Numbered from the stretch's first letter, positions 7,992 through 16,205 are shown. The stretch: DNA of 21,018 bases from Chara braunii (GCA_003427395.1 BFEA01000144.1:1158819-1179836), one strand, 5' to 3'. Program-made: numbers and translations. Notes: generated from the letters alone by a model not told the origin.

Positions 7992-8162
7992 GAGTAGAAA
8001 GGCGTACTTGGAGCAGAGAAAGGCTTTGTTGGCAACGGTAACGTGAGCAGAATTCGCACGAATCTAGCCGAAAAGGAGGCCACGTTCATACTAGGGGAAG
8101 CGAGAAGTTCTGCCAGTACGGCCGCCCGAGTCCTACACTCCGTAACATTCATGAATTTTTCA

Positions 8163-8309
8163 ACAACGATTGCAGCGACTTCTTTTTTTTTTTTTTTTGG
8201 AAATTTGGACCATTTCTCGATCAATGTGTGTCACGATTACATTCATCCTTTTGCAGGGGGCATCCTAATTTAGTAATTTTCTTTGAATTACAACGATTGC
8301 AGCGACTTC
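8163..8309 (-). mobile_element. 107-bp T-headed retro-insert with 20-bp target-site duplication
   Basis: ACAACGATTGCAGCGACTTC occurs at 8163-8182 and, identical, at 8290-8309. Between them lies a T16 run followed by about 91 bp (GGAAATTTGGACC to CTTTGAATT). Orientation is minus, the T run being the inverted poly(A) tail. The second copy is itself followed by about 22 T (8310-8331), which suggests a second event at the same site or slippage. The insert body is unrecognised. Confidence 0.75.
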
Positions 8310-8400
8310 TTTTTTTTTTTTTTTTTTTTTTTGCGACGTCTATTCAGCACGTGACTTGCCCATTACTGGTGATTGATCAGCAATCAGCAAACAAATCACG

Positions 8401-8891
8401 TTTCCCGCCAAAAGTAACTCGCGACGATTCAGCACCTCGCCAACGAGTAAATCGCGCTGCCCACAACCGGTGATTGATCATTAACTACTGAGTTAAAAAT
8501 TGTAACCATTATTACTAAAAAAAAAAAAAAAAAAAGTTTAAACAGCGAAAAATCACATTTCCCGCCAATTATAACACTCACAGAACCCTTGAAAGGAGAG
8601 CTCATAACTTGTGATCATCAATCAATTAAGGAGTTAAAAAGTCCTTACTTAAAAAACAGCAAACAAATCATGTTTCCCGCCAAAATAACTCGCGACGATT
8701 CAGCACCTCGCTAATGAGCAAATCGCGCTGCTGCCCATAACTGGTGATCGATCAAATCACATTTCCCGCCAATAAAACGCGCAGCAAGTCTCACAGAACC
8801 CCTAAAAAGGAGACAGGACGAAAACAAGTCCAGGGAAAGAGCACCTCGAAGCAGACAACCCCTCGCCAATCGCAAAATCACATTTCCCGCC
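8401..8891. promoter_or_regulatory. Five E2F-like motifs (TTTCCCGCC) in repeat DNA
   Basis: TTTCCCGCC is found at 8401-8409, 8559-8567, 8673-8681, 8762-8770 and 8883-8891, all on the plus strand and each followed by A. This equals the plant E2F consensus core. A further copy lies at 7261-7269. The motif is conserved because it is part of a repeat. Whether it binds a factor is unknown, and no gene is visible nearby. Confidence 0.35.
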
Positions 8892-8932
8892 AATAATAAA
8901 GTAAGTAACTCTCTGAGAACCCCTGAAAAGGG

Positions 8933-8982
<50 letters not shown>

Positions 8983-9010
8983 GCAAAAAAAAAAAAAAAA
9001 AAAAAAAAAA
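8933..9010. repeat. (GA)n followed by poly(A)
   Basis: GA dinucleotides (8933-8983) followed by 26 A (8985-9010), inside the last block B copy. Comparison with the copy at 8797-8825 shows this is a local expansion or insertion. Confidence 0.9.
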
Positions 9011-9117
9011 GGATAGAGGACGAGAACAAGTCCAGGGAAAGAGCGCCTCGAAGCAGAACCCCTCGCCATTCGCAACTCGCTCGGTGTAAACATATCCGAA
9101 AGTCTACCGTAGACGAT

Positions 9118-9163
9118 ATTTATTTATTTATTTATTTATTTTTATTTATTTTTATTTTTTTAT
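9118..9163. repeat. (ATTT)n microsatellite
   Basis: ATTT tetranucleotides degenerating into T-rich sequence. The next ~235 bp (to 9399) are unrecognised AT-rich DNA. Confidence 0.9.
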
Positions 9164-9399
9164 TGATTGTTTAATGGTAATTCCAGCAGCGCATCTTTCT
9201 CTTATCGAACATAATAAATAGACTCAGACTTGCTCTATGATGAAAAATCACTACAAAAGTACGATAATAATCGGATAATTCGGTTTTACGCGCTCGAATC
9301 AAACTGTCTGTATTTTGTTGTGAGAACACTGAGAAGCTTTGCATGCCTCATTTTTTTTTTCAAGTGAATGTCTTATTCAGGCAGAATAATTTGACTTAA

Positions 9400-9477
9400 A
9401 AAAGAACGCCCGTTCATTATCGCTGTATTTAGACAGAATATTGCCCACATACAGCCATAATGACGGGGCGTTCTGTT
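9400..9477. mobile_element. Family 2 palindromic element, second copy
   Basis: The left arm AGAACGCCCGTTCATTATCG (from 9403) pairs with the right arm ATAATGACGGGGCGTTCT (about 9457-9474) around a ~30-nt middle. The arm sequence matches the element at 4839-4945. About 78 bp, no coding capacity. Confidence 0.7.
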
Positions 9478-9507
9478 CGGATCAGGATGGGTCACCACCA
9501 CATTTAC

Positions 9508-9590
9508 CCCAATAGAACGCATGGGCACGTAATCTTCAACTCCGCCGCCACACACATCCATAGTAGTGACTGGGCGTTCTATTCGAATAA
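9508..9590. mobile_element. Family 2 derivative, diverged arms
   Basis: The left end CCCAATAGAACGCATGGGCA and right end GGGCGTTCTATTCGAAT are inverted for about 14 bp. The interior (TCCGCCGCCACACACATCC) differs from the other copies. A further left-end-like sequence, CGAAAAGAACGCACGGGCAC, lies at about 9615-9634. Confidence 0.5.
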
Positions 9591-9664
9591 AGAAGGGTCA
9601 CCAGCACATTTATTCGAAAAGAACGCACGGGCACATAACCCTCATCTTCGCCGCCCGCCATATT

Positions 9665-9945
9665 ACCACACAGCTTACCCGAATAGAGCGCGGGGTAAAG
9701 ACAGAGTTTATCCGCATAGAGCGCGTGGGAAACACAGCTACCACACAGCTTACCCGAATAGAGCGCGGGGTAAAGACAGTTTATCCGCATAGAGCGCGTG
9801 GGAAACACAGCTCACGCGAATAGAGCGCGTGGGGAAAGACGCATTTTATCCGCATAGAGCGCATGGGCAACACAGTCTAATCCAATAGAGCGCACTGGAA
9901 ACACAGTTTATCCGCATAGAGAGCACATGGCCACACTGTGTTTAT
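9665..9945. repeat. Tandem array built from family 2 end sequences
   Basis: Eight copies of an RMATAGAGCGC-type core (the last reads ATAGAGAGCAC) occur about every 30-42 bp. Two types alternate: ACCCGAATAGAGCGCGGGG and ATCCGCATAGAGCGCGTGGG, each followed by AAACACAG or AAAGACAG. The first two dimers repeat with a 75-bp period (9665, 9740). The core matches the CGAATAGAACGCCCG arm of the family 2 elements with one consistent change (AACGC to AGCGC). Confidence 0.8.
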
Positions 9946-10009
9946 TTTTGTCGAGGTCGCTCACATTGCAGCGCACAGTGCGTCTGTTTGATTGCTTAAT
10001 TCGCTGATA

Positions 10010-10218
10010 CTTCGCTCACTGGAATAGCTGATCGATGGGCTGATTGATTACCGTTCGATCACTGGAATAGCTGGTCGATTGGCTGATTGATTACAGTTCG
10101 ATCACTGGAATAGATNTGGCTGATTGATTACAGTTCGATCACTGGAATAGATCGTCGATTGGCTGATTGAGTACAGTTCGATCACTGGAATACATGGTCG
10201 ACTTGCTGATTGATTAGG
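10010..10218. repeat. 43-bp tandem repeat, five copies
   Basis: Units GTTCGATCACTGGAATAG + CTGGTCGATTGGCTGATTGA + TTACA start at about 10010, 10053, 10096, 10133 (the preceding unit is shortened around the N at 10116) and 10176. CTGATTGATTA words continue downstream to about 10280. Confidence 0.9.
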
Positions 10219-10333
10219 TGCTTCAATGATAGATGGACAGCGTTAGGTGTTGATTGATTCAGGAATTGAATGATTGATTACCTCTCTTCTCCTGTCGCCA
10301 TCTTCCCTTTCGTCTCCTCTCGTCATATCACGC

Positions 10334-10337
<4 letters not shown>

Positions 10338-10376
<39 letters not shown>

Positions 10377-10382
10377 CCCCCC
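10338..10382. repeat. (CT)n microsatellite with C run
   Basis: About 18 CT dinucleotides followed by nine C. The flanks (10219-10337 and 10383-10588) hold no gene I can support. Confidence 0.95.
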
Positions 10383-10588
10383 ATCCACCGCTTGTGTGCC
10401 GGCGCTTCAGCCGTTCAAGAGTGCCCCAAGAAAACACACCTACCGCTGCCCTGCTGCCCTTCTTCCAATCAATCAACTGTCACCTTGCCGGGCGACAGTA
10501 AATACTGATCACTACCAGCTGGCCACCCACAATTTATTTTTTTATTTTTTTTTACCACAATTCGTAAGCCCCTGAACGAACTTTTCCC

Positions 10589-10609
10589 AAAAAAAAAAAA
10601 AAAAAAAAA
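10589..10609. repeat. Poly(A) tract, 21 nt
   Basis: Uninterrupted A run following a T-rich stretch (10533-10553). GGAGTTCGAACTCC at 10622-10635 is a perfect 14-bp palindrome just downstream. No target-site duplication was found. Confidence 0.85.
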
Positions 10610-10749
10610 GAAATACAGACCGGAGTTCGAACTCCACTGAAAGCAGATGGGTGAAATGACGATATCTCAAAAACAAAAAGAAAACGAAGGTCACTTCGGG
10701 AACTCCGCAAGTTGGTCCTCTCGCTGTCCACTTCCCGCCACCTTCCGCT

Positions 10750-10845
10750 GATCTTCCCTCCGCCGGCCCCGACTTCTGACCCCCGACTTCTTCCGCCGGC
10801 CCCCCGACTTCTGACCCTTCCTCCGCCGGGCCCCGCCAAGAAGCG
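10750..10845. repeat. GC-rich imperfect repeats
   Basis: CTCCGCCGGCCCC and CGACTTCTGACCC words recur three times each, giving a short degenerate tandem repeat that is much GC-richer than its surroundings. Confidence 0.7.
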
Positions 10846-11016
10846 GACCCCTGTTCCAACAGAGGGACCTAAAGGCACAAATATTCCCCGCATTTGGTAC
10901 CGCGAATTTGCAACACCCGTCCTTCGGGACATCCGAGAGAAGATTAGCATGGGCCCAGTGCGCAAGGATTTTTTTTTATTTTTTATTTTTTTTTTCAAAC
11001 AAGACTGTGCAGGTAG

Positions 11017-11052
11017 TACTAGTTGAGGTGATACAGATCTCCCCAACTAGTA
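11017..11052 (-). other. Stem-loop near the 3' tail of the retro-insert
   Basis: TACTAGTTGAGG (11017-11028) pairs with CCCCAACTAGTA (11041-11052): 12 bp with one mismatch and a 12-nt loop. It lies about 20 nt from the A-tail in element orientation. 3' stem-loops recognised by the reverse transcriptase are known for stringent-type LINEs. Such a role here is inference. Confidence 0.5.
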
Positions 11053-11125
11053 TAGCTTATGCATGTCACTCCATCTATTGGTGGGGAGCTGCACCTGCTG
11101 GAAACCAGGTCCAGTGTCCCATTAG

Positions 11126-11683
11126 TTACACATTTCCACAATGGTATCTGAGCACTGAACCTCTTCTCCCAATTGTGGGAGCCGAATGATCTTTTGAATT
11201 GCTAGTCCTTATGCTCATACTGATTGCTCCTTCCTTCTCATTTCTAATGTATCCAGCCTCTTCACCCTCATAAGGGGCGCCTGAATTCCGTAATATGCTA
11301 GCTTGTAATCCATTATAATGAGATAATTCCTCAATCATTTCCATACCAAGACCATGGAACTCAACATCCTGATTGTGGAGGAAATGGGTCGGGGAATTCT
11401 GATAACTGCCTCATTGGGATACTTGGATCACCACAGTCCATTCTTCAAACTTCAGGTAATAAGCATTGTTTATACTTCCAAACTCCTGTCCGTCACCCCC
11501 CTTCCTCTTGATCTGGCCTATTTTTCCCTCCTGTGGTCCCCCCAGCCAACTGTGACTGAATTTCTGAATATGATCTCTAATTTCATTGAGTGAGTGTAAA
11601 TGTTGAATTTTCTCTTTGACATTATCCCACTGTGCTCTAATCACAGTCTGAATTTGCTGTTTGATTGAGTCCGTAAATTCAGG
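11126..11683 (-). pseudogene. Broken open reading frame in the 715-bp retro-insert, unrecognised
   Basis: Reading on the minus strand from the insert's 5' end, one frame stays open for about 90 codons to a TGA at 11411-11413. The same frame then continues open for about 95 codons to a TAA at 11126-11128. Beyond it stops are frequent, as in a 3' untranslated region. The first part is hydrophilic and probably helical (RAQWDNVKEKIQHLHSLNEI), then GGPQEGKIG. The second part includes EELSHYNGLQASILRNSGAP and IGRRGSVLRYHCG. There is no start codon at the truncated 5' end. I do not recognise the family. A cellular mRNA, a retroelement ORF or an old viral gene all remain possible. A single in-frame stop with the frame otherwise intact suggests a fairly young copy. 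Confidence 0.55.
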
Positions 11684-11716
11684 GCCAGTGCGCAAGGATG
11701 ACAAGCATCAATCGAG

Positions 11717-11730
11717 AAAAAAAAAAAAAA
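11717..11730. repeat. A14 tract after the retro-insert
   Basis: A run following AATCGAG, about 17 bp beyond the right target-site duplication. It may be the tail of an older retroposon. Confidence 0.6.
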
Positions 11731-11769
11731 TAATTGCAACTCTGGGTACCCTTGTGACCACACGGGTGG

Positions 11770-11930
11770 ACTCTAGCAAGCTGCCTCTCTCAGTTGGTAG
11801 GCACGGAAGTGGCATTCGGGAGGTCCTGGGCTCAATCCCCATTGACTGGATACATTATAGTACTGGATTAGTGAATAAATCAGGATTCAGGTTCAATCTC
11901 TCGTCCATTACATATAGAATGGTGTGCACG
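11770..11930 (+). mobile_element. tRNA-derived SINE-like element
   Basis: TCTCTCAGTTGG (11786-11797) matches a tRNA D-arm/A box (typical TGGCTCAGTTGG, two changes) and is followed by TAGGCAC. GGCTCAATCCC (11829-11839) matches a T-arm/B box (GGTTCRANNCC, one change), 32 bp further on. TGGG and CCCA around CTCAATC form a T-stem with a 7-nt loop. The rest does not fold into a full cloverleaf, so this is a SINE head rather than a tRNA gene. The tail part (11850-11930) is unrecognised and runs into GA/GT microsatellites. The right end and flanking duplication are not resolved. Confidence 0.6.
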
Positions 11931-12047
11931 AGAGAGAGAGAAGAAGAAGAGAGAGAGAGAGTGTGTTTGTGTGTCTACGAGTGTGTTTATGTGTGTGAGC
12001 GTGCGTGTGTAGCGGGATTGCGAATGTGTGTGCGCATGTGGGTTACG

Positions 12048-12116
<69 letters not shown>
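11931..12116. repeat. (GA)n and (GT)n microsatellites
   Basis: GA-rich run at 11931-11961, degenerate GT at 11962-12050, and a pure TG run of about 33 dinucleotides at 12051-12116. Confidence 0.95.
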
Positions 12117-12118
<2 letters not shown>

Positions 12119-12263
12119 CGTAATTGTCCTGAATCCTGCTACATTAAAACTTTCAAACGGTGTAAATGTATTTGTCGCCGTCAATGAACTTGGTGCAGCC
12201 AGATTACCCCTATTTCAAATGCATCGGGACTATTACGAGTGCCTTGTGCATTTGCCTGCATGA

Positions 12264-12336
12264 GAAAGAGAGAGAAAGAGAGAGAAAGAGAGAGTGTGTG
12301 TGTATGGGTTTGTGTGTGCATGCCCCCCCCCCCCCC
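12264..12336. repeat. (GA)n/(GT)n and poly(C) tract
   Basis: GAGAAA-type repeat at 12264-12294, GT repeat to about 12320, then a C14 run at 12323-12336. Confidence 0.9.
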
Positions 12337-12340
12337 TCAA

Positions 12341-14585
12341 AGTAAATTAAAAGAAAATAAATTGTGTTCACGTTTGTTGACTTTTGAAGAACATTCGTGA
12401 ACAAATATACAGTGCTCAACAGTCGTGTCCCTTACTTCTCTATGATTTTTTCAATAATTATTTTACACGCTCTCAACATTTTGCAACGAGTTGCCAATGT
12501 ATGTGGCTAAGCCCATTCAAGAATGCCAGATCTTCAAAATTTAGCGGTCTAAAAAATACCGTCGTTCCAAGACTTTTGAACCATTTTTGGACCTCCCACC
12601 ACTAGGAAGTTCTGGTCCTATATGCTTTAAATGTACTCGTAGGGCAACCAAATAATTGTTAGTCCTTCTACAAAATGCAAAGAATTGGTCACCACGCAAC
12701 TTCCATCTTGTACCTAGTTAGAGTGGTTACCCGCCGCAAAACTTTACGTCGCCTTAACACAAAAGCGACAATGCACTTACTACAACCTTCGTCAGGGCAG
12801 CGAATATAGTTTTTTTTTTCAATGCAAAACTACATGGTGGGCTTGGTTTTTTTAAGAAAGAATTTCACGAAATTAACCAAGGAGTTGAGCATAGTAAGAA
12901 CAACCGTGAATTGTTGAAATACAGACATAACTTCGACTCCTGATAGTGTGATGCACAATCTTATATATGCGCATCATTTTCATAACTCCTTTCCTTTCTA
13001 ATGTTTCGAGAAAGACTTGTACACTATGTTTCGGGTGTGTTTTCAGGACTCCAACGTTACCCTTCGGAATGAGGTTTTAATGCAAAACTTTGATCTTTTA
13101 ATCAATTTGTAAAAAAAATTCTTGCTTTTTACAACTTTCGAAAATACGCTTGAAAATTATACAAGTCTTACAATAAGAGTTACGAGCATCTTAGCGAGCG
13201 CCATTAATTTGTTTTTTGAGTTTTCATAATTTCACGAAATTCGGGAACAAGGCATAATATTTTGTATCGATTTCGGAAACGTACTTCCTACAAAATTTTG
13301 TTCATAAATTATTGGAATAAGAATCAATGTTGGTGATCGTGCGCCTCAGTGACATTGTTTTCTTTTTGAATTTTTCAATTTAAATTCAGTTGTAGGAATT
13401 AGGCGTAACTTCTTTGTCATTTCAGGTAGCTATTTTGGTGCTTTTGCGTTTTTTTTGTCAATGCATTAATGTGTGCGCACTTCTATATGTAACCTTTCAC
13501 GGTGCAGTTCTTCGTCCATTTTGGTGCCCTCGCCGTTAAGTTGTAGTTGTCTTCTTCGTCCTCTTTCTTTCTTCTTCACCTCCTTGAATCTTGAGCCCAA
13601 CTTACACCATTTCTCGTAACCTCATTTTCATTCTTCCTCTAAATTTATGAAGGATCTTGTTTATCTGCAGGAGATTATAAAAGTCGGATGGAAACGTGCA
13701 GTGAGACTTCGATCTCACCACTTTGTAATCCAATTGGGTATAATCACTGTTGAAAGGTGAGCATGGCATTCTCTCCCATCTCTTTACCCCCTTTCCCACC
13801 CGTCTCATTCCTTGGTTCGTCCGACCTCCTTTCCTTCTTCCTCTTTCTTCGCAATTATAAATCTTCCATTTTGTTGTTGTTGTTTTCGCATGCATCTGCG
13901 AACTCTGTTGGAGTAGTGGTTGGGTAGCGGTGGTAATTAGTAAGTTGGAAAGTCCTGACGAGTTGGTTGCAACTTTGCATGATCGCACCTTGAATCGCTG
14001 CTTCATAATGCAGAATCTCAAGCGGATGAATGTATGAGTCTGATTTCACAAGGTTACGATCGCTAGGGTTTCAGTTGAGTACGCTTCGATAGAGATCGAC
14101 AATGCTCGAGCGGGTTGACAGGTAATGGTTGGTTGCATGTCTAGAGGCCAAAGTTATAAGAGCGGGGGGCTCCAAATTGCCTTCTCTAATGGAAAGTTTC
14201 ATAGCGAGATACCATATAACATAGAATTCATGAAAACCTAACAAAATAAATTGTTAGGTTTGCACGAAAATTTTTAAAGATTCTGATAATACTTTTTTCA
14301 GGCCTCCTACATAAGCAAAATTTTATGTGAAGTAAATTAACCGCAAAAAAACAATAGATGAGGAGAGAAACAAGTTTTTTTACACAGTACCTTGCAAAGC
14401 ACCGTTAATTCAGGAACTGAAATATCACAATATTTTGTTTAACTAAAAAAATCATATTTATAGTTTTGTAAGGTATGTAGCACGGCGAACCTATTCGGGG
14501 GTTTCCCAAAGATGCACACATGCTCTCCTATTCACGAATACATTCGCTTTGATATGTTCTCTCATACATGGATGAATTTCATTTT
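12341..14585. other. AT-rich block without recognisable gene
   Basis: Base composition shifts to clearly AT-rich, with few simple repeats. Open frames are short. The longest (13602-14021, minus, 139 codons) resembles nothing known and is probably chance. TTTCACGAAATT recurs at about 12866 and 13231. TACAGTGCTCAAC (about 12409) and GTTGAGCATAGTA (about 12883) form a weak inverted pair. I found no splice-site pattern or domain supporting a gene. Confidence 0.5.
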
Positions 14586-14948
14586 TTAATTTTAAATCAT
14601 CGTTGGCTACGAATTTGAAGATGTCCCCCAGCCAAAGTTGTTTTAATTCTTCTTTTACACAACATATATTTTTTGACAAGGGTTTTACAGTTAACTTAAA
14701 AACGGAGTTATATTAATTTATAGTTCTATAAACTCGATTTCGCAGAATCAGGTGTTTTTAATTTTTTTTTTTTTTTTTAATTTTAAATCATCGTTGGTTA
14801 GAAATTTGAAGATGTCTCCTAGACAAAAGTTGTTTTAATTCTTCTTTTACATAACATATATTTTCTGACAAGGGTTTTATAGTTAACTTAAAAATGGAGT
14901 TATATTAATTTATAGTTCTATAAACTTGATTTCGCAGAATCTGGTTTT
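14586..14948. repeat. 191-bp tandem duplication
   Basis: Unit from AATTTTAAATCATCGTTGG to TTTCGCAGAATC at 14588-14751, repeated from 14779 with about 10% differences. The period is 191 bp. A T16 run (14763-14778) sits at the junction. Both copies contain TTTATAGTTCTATAAA (14717, 14909). Confidence 0.9.
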
Positions 14949-15969
14949 TACCAAACTGCTGAAAATGACTTATAGTTCTATAAATGAGTATTCACTGAAA
15001 CTGTTTTTTTTAACATCTTTCGGGTTCGCCTTGTAATCGTTAAAGATTGTCTTGTTTGAGCTATGTTTTTTGTAAATCTACTGAGAACGACTTATAGTCC
15101 TATAACATGCTCTTTGCTAGAAAGGATTTTCTTGTACATTTTGAGAATCGCTACACTTTTTGCCTATTTTTTTACCTCCTTTATTGGGAAATACTTAAAA
15201 ACGCTCTTTTTTATGTGTAAAAAATAACAGTTTGAATTTTACTTTTCCATTCTGTAAAAAATGTTAGGTTTTGTGGTTTTGTTATGTTTTCACGAATTCG
15301 GTTTTCGCAACCGTTCACGAGCTTCACGCATGTGACCTCCGCTCAGCACAAAAACATCGGCGAGACGCTCTTTTTAGAGAAGTAACAATTGTAGAGATTT
15401 ATTTCAAAGTGATTCAGGTCATTTTCCAAAGATCTGTCCCTTAGGCGTTTCCAAGACCTCGGTTTCAAAGTAACAATTTCTAGTACTTCTTGGCTCATTC
15501 TTGCGGGTTAGAAATGGTGTCACCATTCGCTTTTTCTCTCGTCTTTGTGCGTCACAGTTTATAGAACTATAAACGAGAATTCCGAAGCTGAGATGTTTTT
15601 TTGCGTTCCAATTTATAGGACTATAAATACGCAAATGTCAAGATGTCTGGCTTTGGTACAAGGGCGCCCATTTTCGGAGTGCTTCTTTGTTTTCTTTTTT
15701 CTTGCATGTTTGTGCGTCACCGTTTATAGCATTATAAACGGAATGGAGAATTCCGAAGCTGACATGTTTTTTTGCTTTTCAATTTATAGGACTGTGAATA
15801 CGCAAATGTCAAGATGTCTGGCTTCGGTACAAGGGCGCACATTTTCGGAGTGCTTCTTTGTTTTTTTTTTTCTCGCATATTTGTGCGTCACAGTTTATAG
15901 AACTATAAACCGAATGGAGAATTCCGAAGCTGACATGGTTTTTTGCTTTCCAATTTATAGGACTATAAA
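14717..15969. repeat. Ten copies of the palindrome TTTATAGNNCTATAAA
   Basis: Copies lie at 14717, 14909, 14969, 15091, 15558, 15612, 15723, 15783, 15894 and 15954 (16 bp each), spread over three different tandem repeats. Within the 170-bp repeat they come in pairs 54-60 bp apart. The centre varies (TT, TC, AA, GA, CA), while the TTTATAG/CTATAAA arms are mostly kept (exceptions at 15783 and 15091). Confidence 0.85.
14955..15120. repeat. ~120-bp diverged repeat pair
   Basis: CTGCTGAAAATGACTTATAG (from 14957) and CTACTGAGAACGACTTATAG (from 15078) start related segments, each containing the palindromic motif (14969, 15091). More diverged than the neighbouring repeats. Confidence 0.6.
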
Positions 15970-16205
15970 TACGCAAATGTCAAGATGTCTGGTTTCGGTA
16001 CCAGGGCGCACATTTTCGGAGTAGTTCTTTGTTTTCTTTTTTTCTAGTGTGTCTTTGCCGCTTACTTTAAAGAACTACAAACGAAATTCGGGATGAGTGA
16101 ACTGCATATGTTTTCTGCTTCTTTAATGAAAGGACTCAAAAGGTGCATATGCCAAGACGTCCTGCTTTCGTACAACGCAATATATTTTGGAGTGACCGTT
16201 ATCCT
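15541..16205. repeat. ~170-bp satellite-like tandem repeat, 3.8 copies
   Basis: Units begin at TTTGTGCGTCAC (15545, 15710, 15881, and a degenerate one near 16050), with periods of 165, 171 and about 170 bp. Each holds GTTTATAGNNYTATAAAC, GAATTCCGAAGCTGA, AATTTATAGGACTATAAATA, GTCAAGATGTCTGG and TTTTCGGAGT. Unit 4 is diverged but alignable (CCAAGACGTCCTGCTTTCGT). The first two periods are multiples of three, so one plus-strand frame stays open from 15512 to 16024. It lacks an early ATG, and I treat it as a repeat by-product. Confidence 0.9.

Larger units (their letters stand above)
7408..8100. repeat. ~175-bp tandem repeat, three copies, two invaded by inserts
   Basis: Units start at GCGAAAACC (7408, 7583, 7791) and run through ATATCCCTTTTATCAG, TTCGGAACTGCAATC, AAGTAGAAAGGCGTAC, GCACGAATCTAG and GTTCATACTAGGGGAA. 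Lengths are 175, 208 and 309 bp. Unit 2 carries a 17-bp T-rich insert plus a 16-bp duplication (33 bp extra). Unit 3 carries the U2 fragment (131 bp extra), leaving 178 bp. Monomer length is satellite-like. Conserved minus-strand peptides in each unit follow from the DNA repeat. Confidence 0.9.
8378..9080. repeat. Complex interspersed/tandem repeat with TTTCCCGCC cores
   Basis: Block A (CAGCAAACAAATCA, TTTCCCGCC, TAACTCGCGACGATTCAGCA, CCTCGC, GTGATNGATCA) occurs at about 8378-8480 and 8657-8755. Block B (AAATCACATTTCCCGCCAAT, CTCACAGAACCCCT, ACAAGTCCAGGGAAAGAGC, CTCGAAGCAGA, CCCCTCGCCA) occurs at about 8753-8875 and 8876-9078, with a partial copy at 8551-8605. The last copy of B has expanded at its GGAGACAGGA segment into (GA)n plus poly(A). 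No coding evidence. Confidence 0.8.
10955..11699 (-). mobile_element. 715-bp reverse-oriented retro-insert with 15-bp target-site duplication
   Basis: CCAGTGCGCAAGGAT occurs at 10955-10969 and again at 11685-11699. The DNA between (10970-11684) begins with a T-rich run (10970-10995), the inverted A tail, so the element is read on the minus strand. That strand holds a broken open frame (11683 to 11126), a ~130-nt non-coding 3' part and a stem-loop (11017-11052) close to the tail. The arrangement is that of a 5'-truncated retroelement or an mRNA retrocopy. Confidence 0.85.
10838..11730 (+). other. Possible A-tailed sequence split by the 715-bp insert
   Basis: A plus-strand frame at about 10712-10969 includes KRTPVPTEGPKG and REFATPVLRDIREK. 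It reaches the insert at GPVRKD, and across the insertion the frame resumes for only about eight codons before an A14 tract (11717-11730). One reading is that the older host sequence was itself an A-tailed retrocopy with a coding piece, later split. No family is recognised and no 5' end or outer duplication was found. Confidence 0.25.

Noticed and set aside
10618-10640. tRNA T-arm-like GGAGTTCGAACTCC beside poly(A)
   Set aside because: It is a perfect palindrome that resembles a B box by chance. No A box on either strand and no target-site duplication.
12408-12896. Tc1/mariner-like element (TA-CAGTGCTCAAC ... GTTGAGCATAGTA)
   Set aside because: Only about 11 of 13 terminal bases pair, the following bases do not continue the inverted repeat, and no transposase remains.
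13602-14021. 139-codon minus-strand frame in the AT-rich block
   Set aside because: Basic, without recognisable motif. No splice, start-context or neighbour evidence.
15545-16024. 159-codon repeat protein on the plus strand
   Set aside because: The first codon would be TTG, the frame lies entirely within a 170-bp tandem DNA repeat, and unit 4 breaks it. Kept only as a finding.
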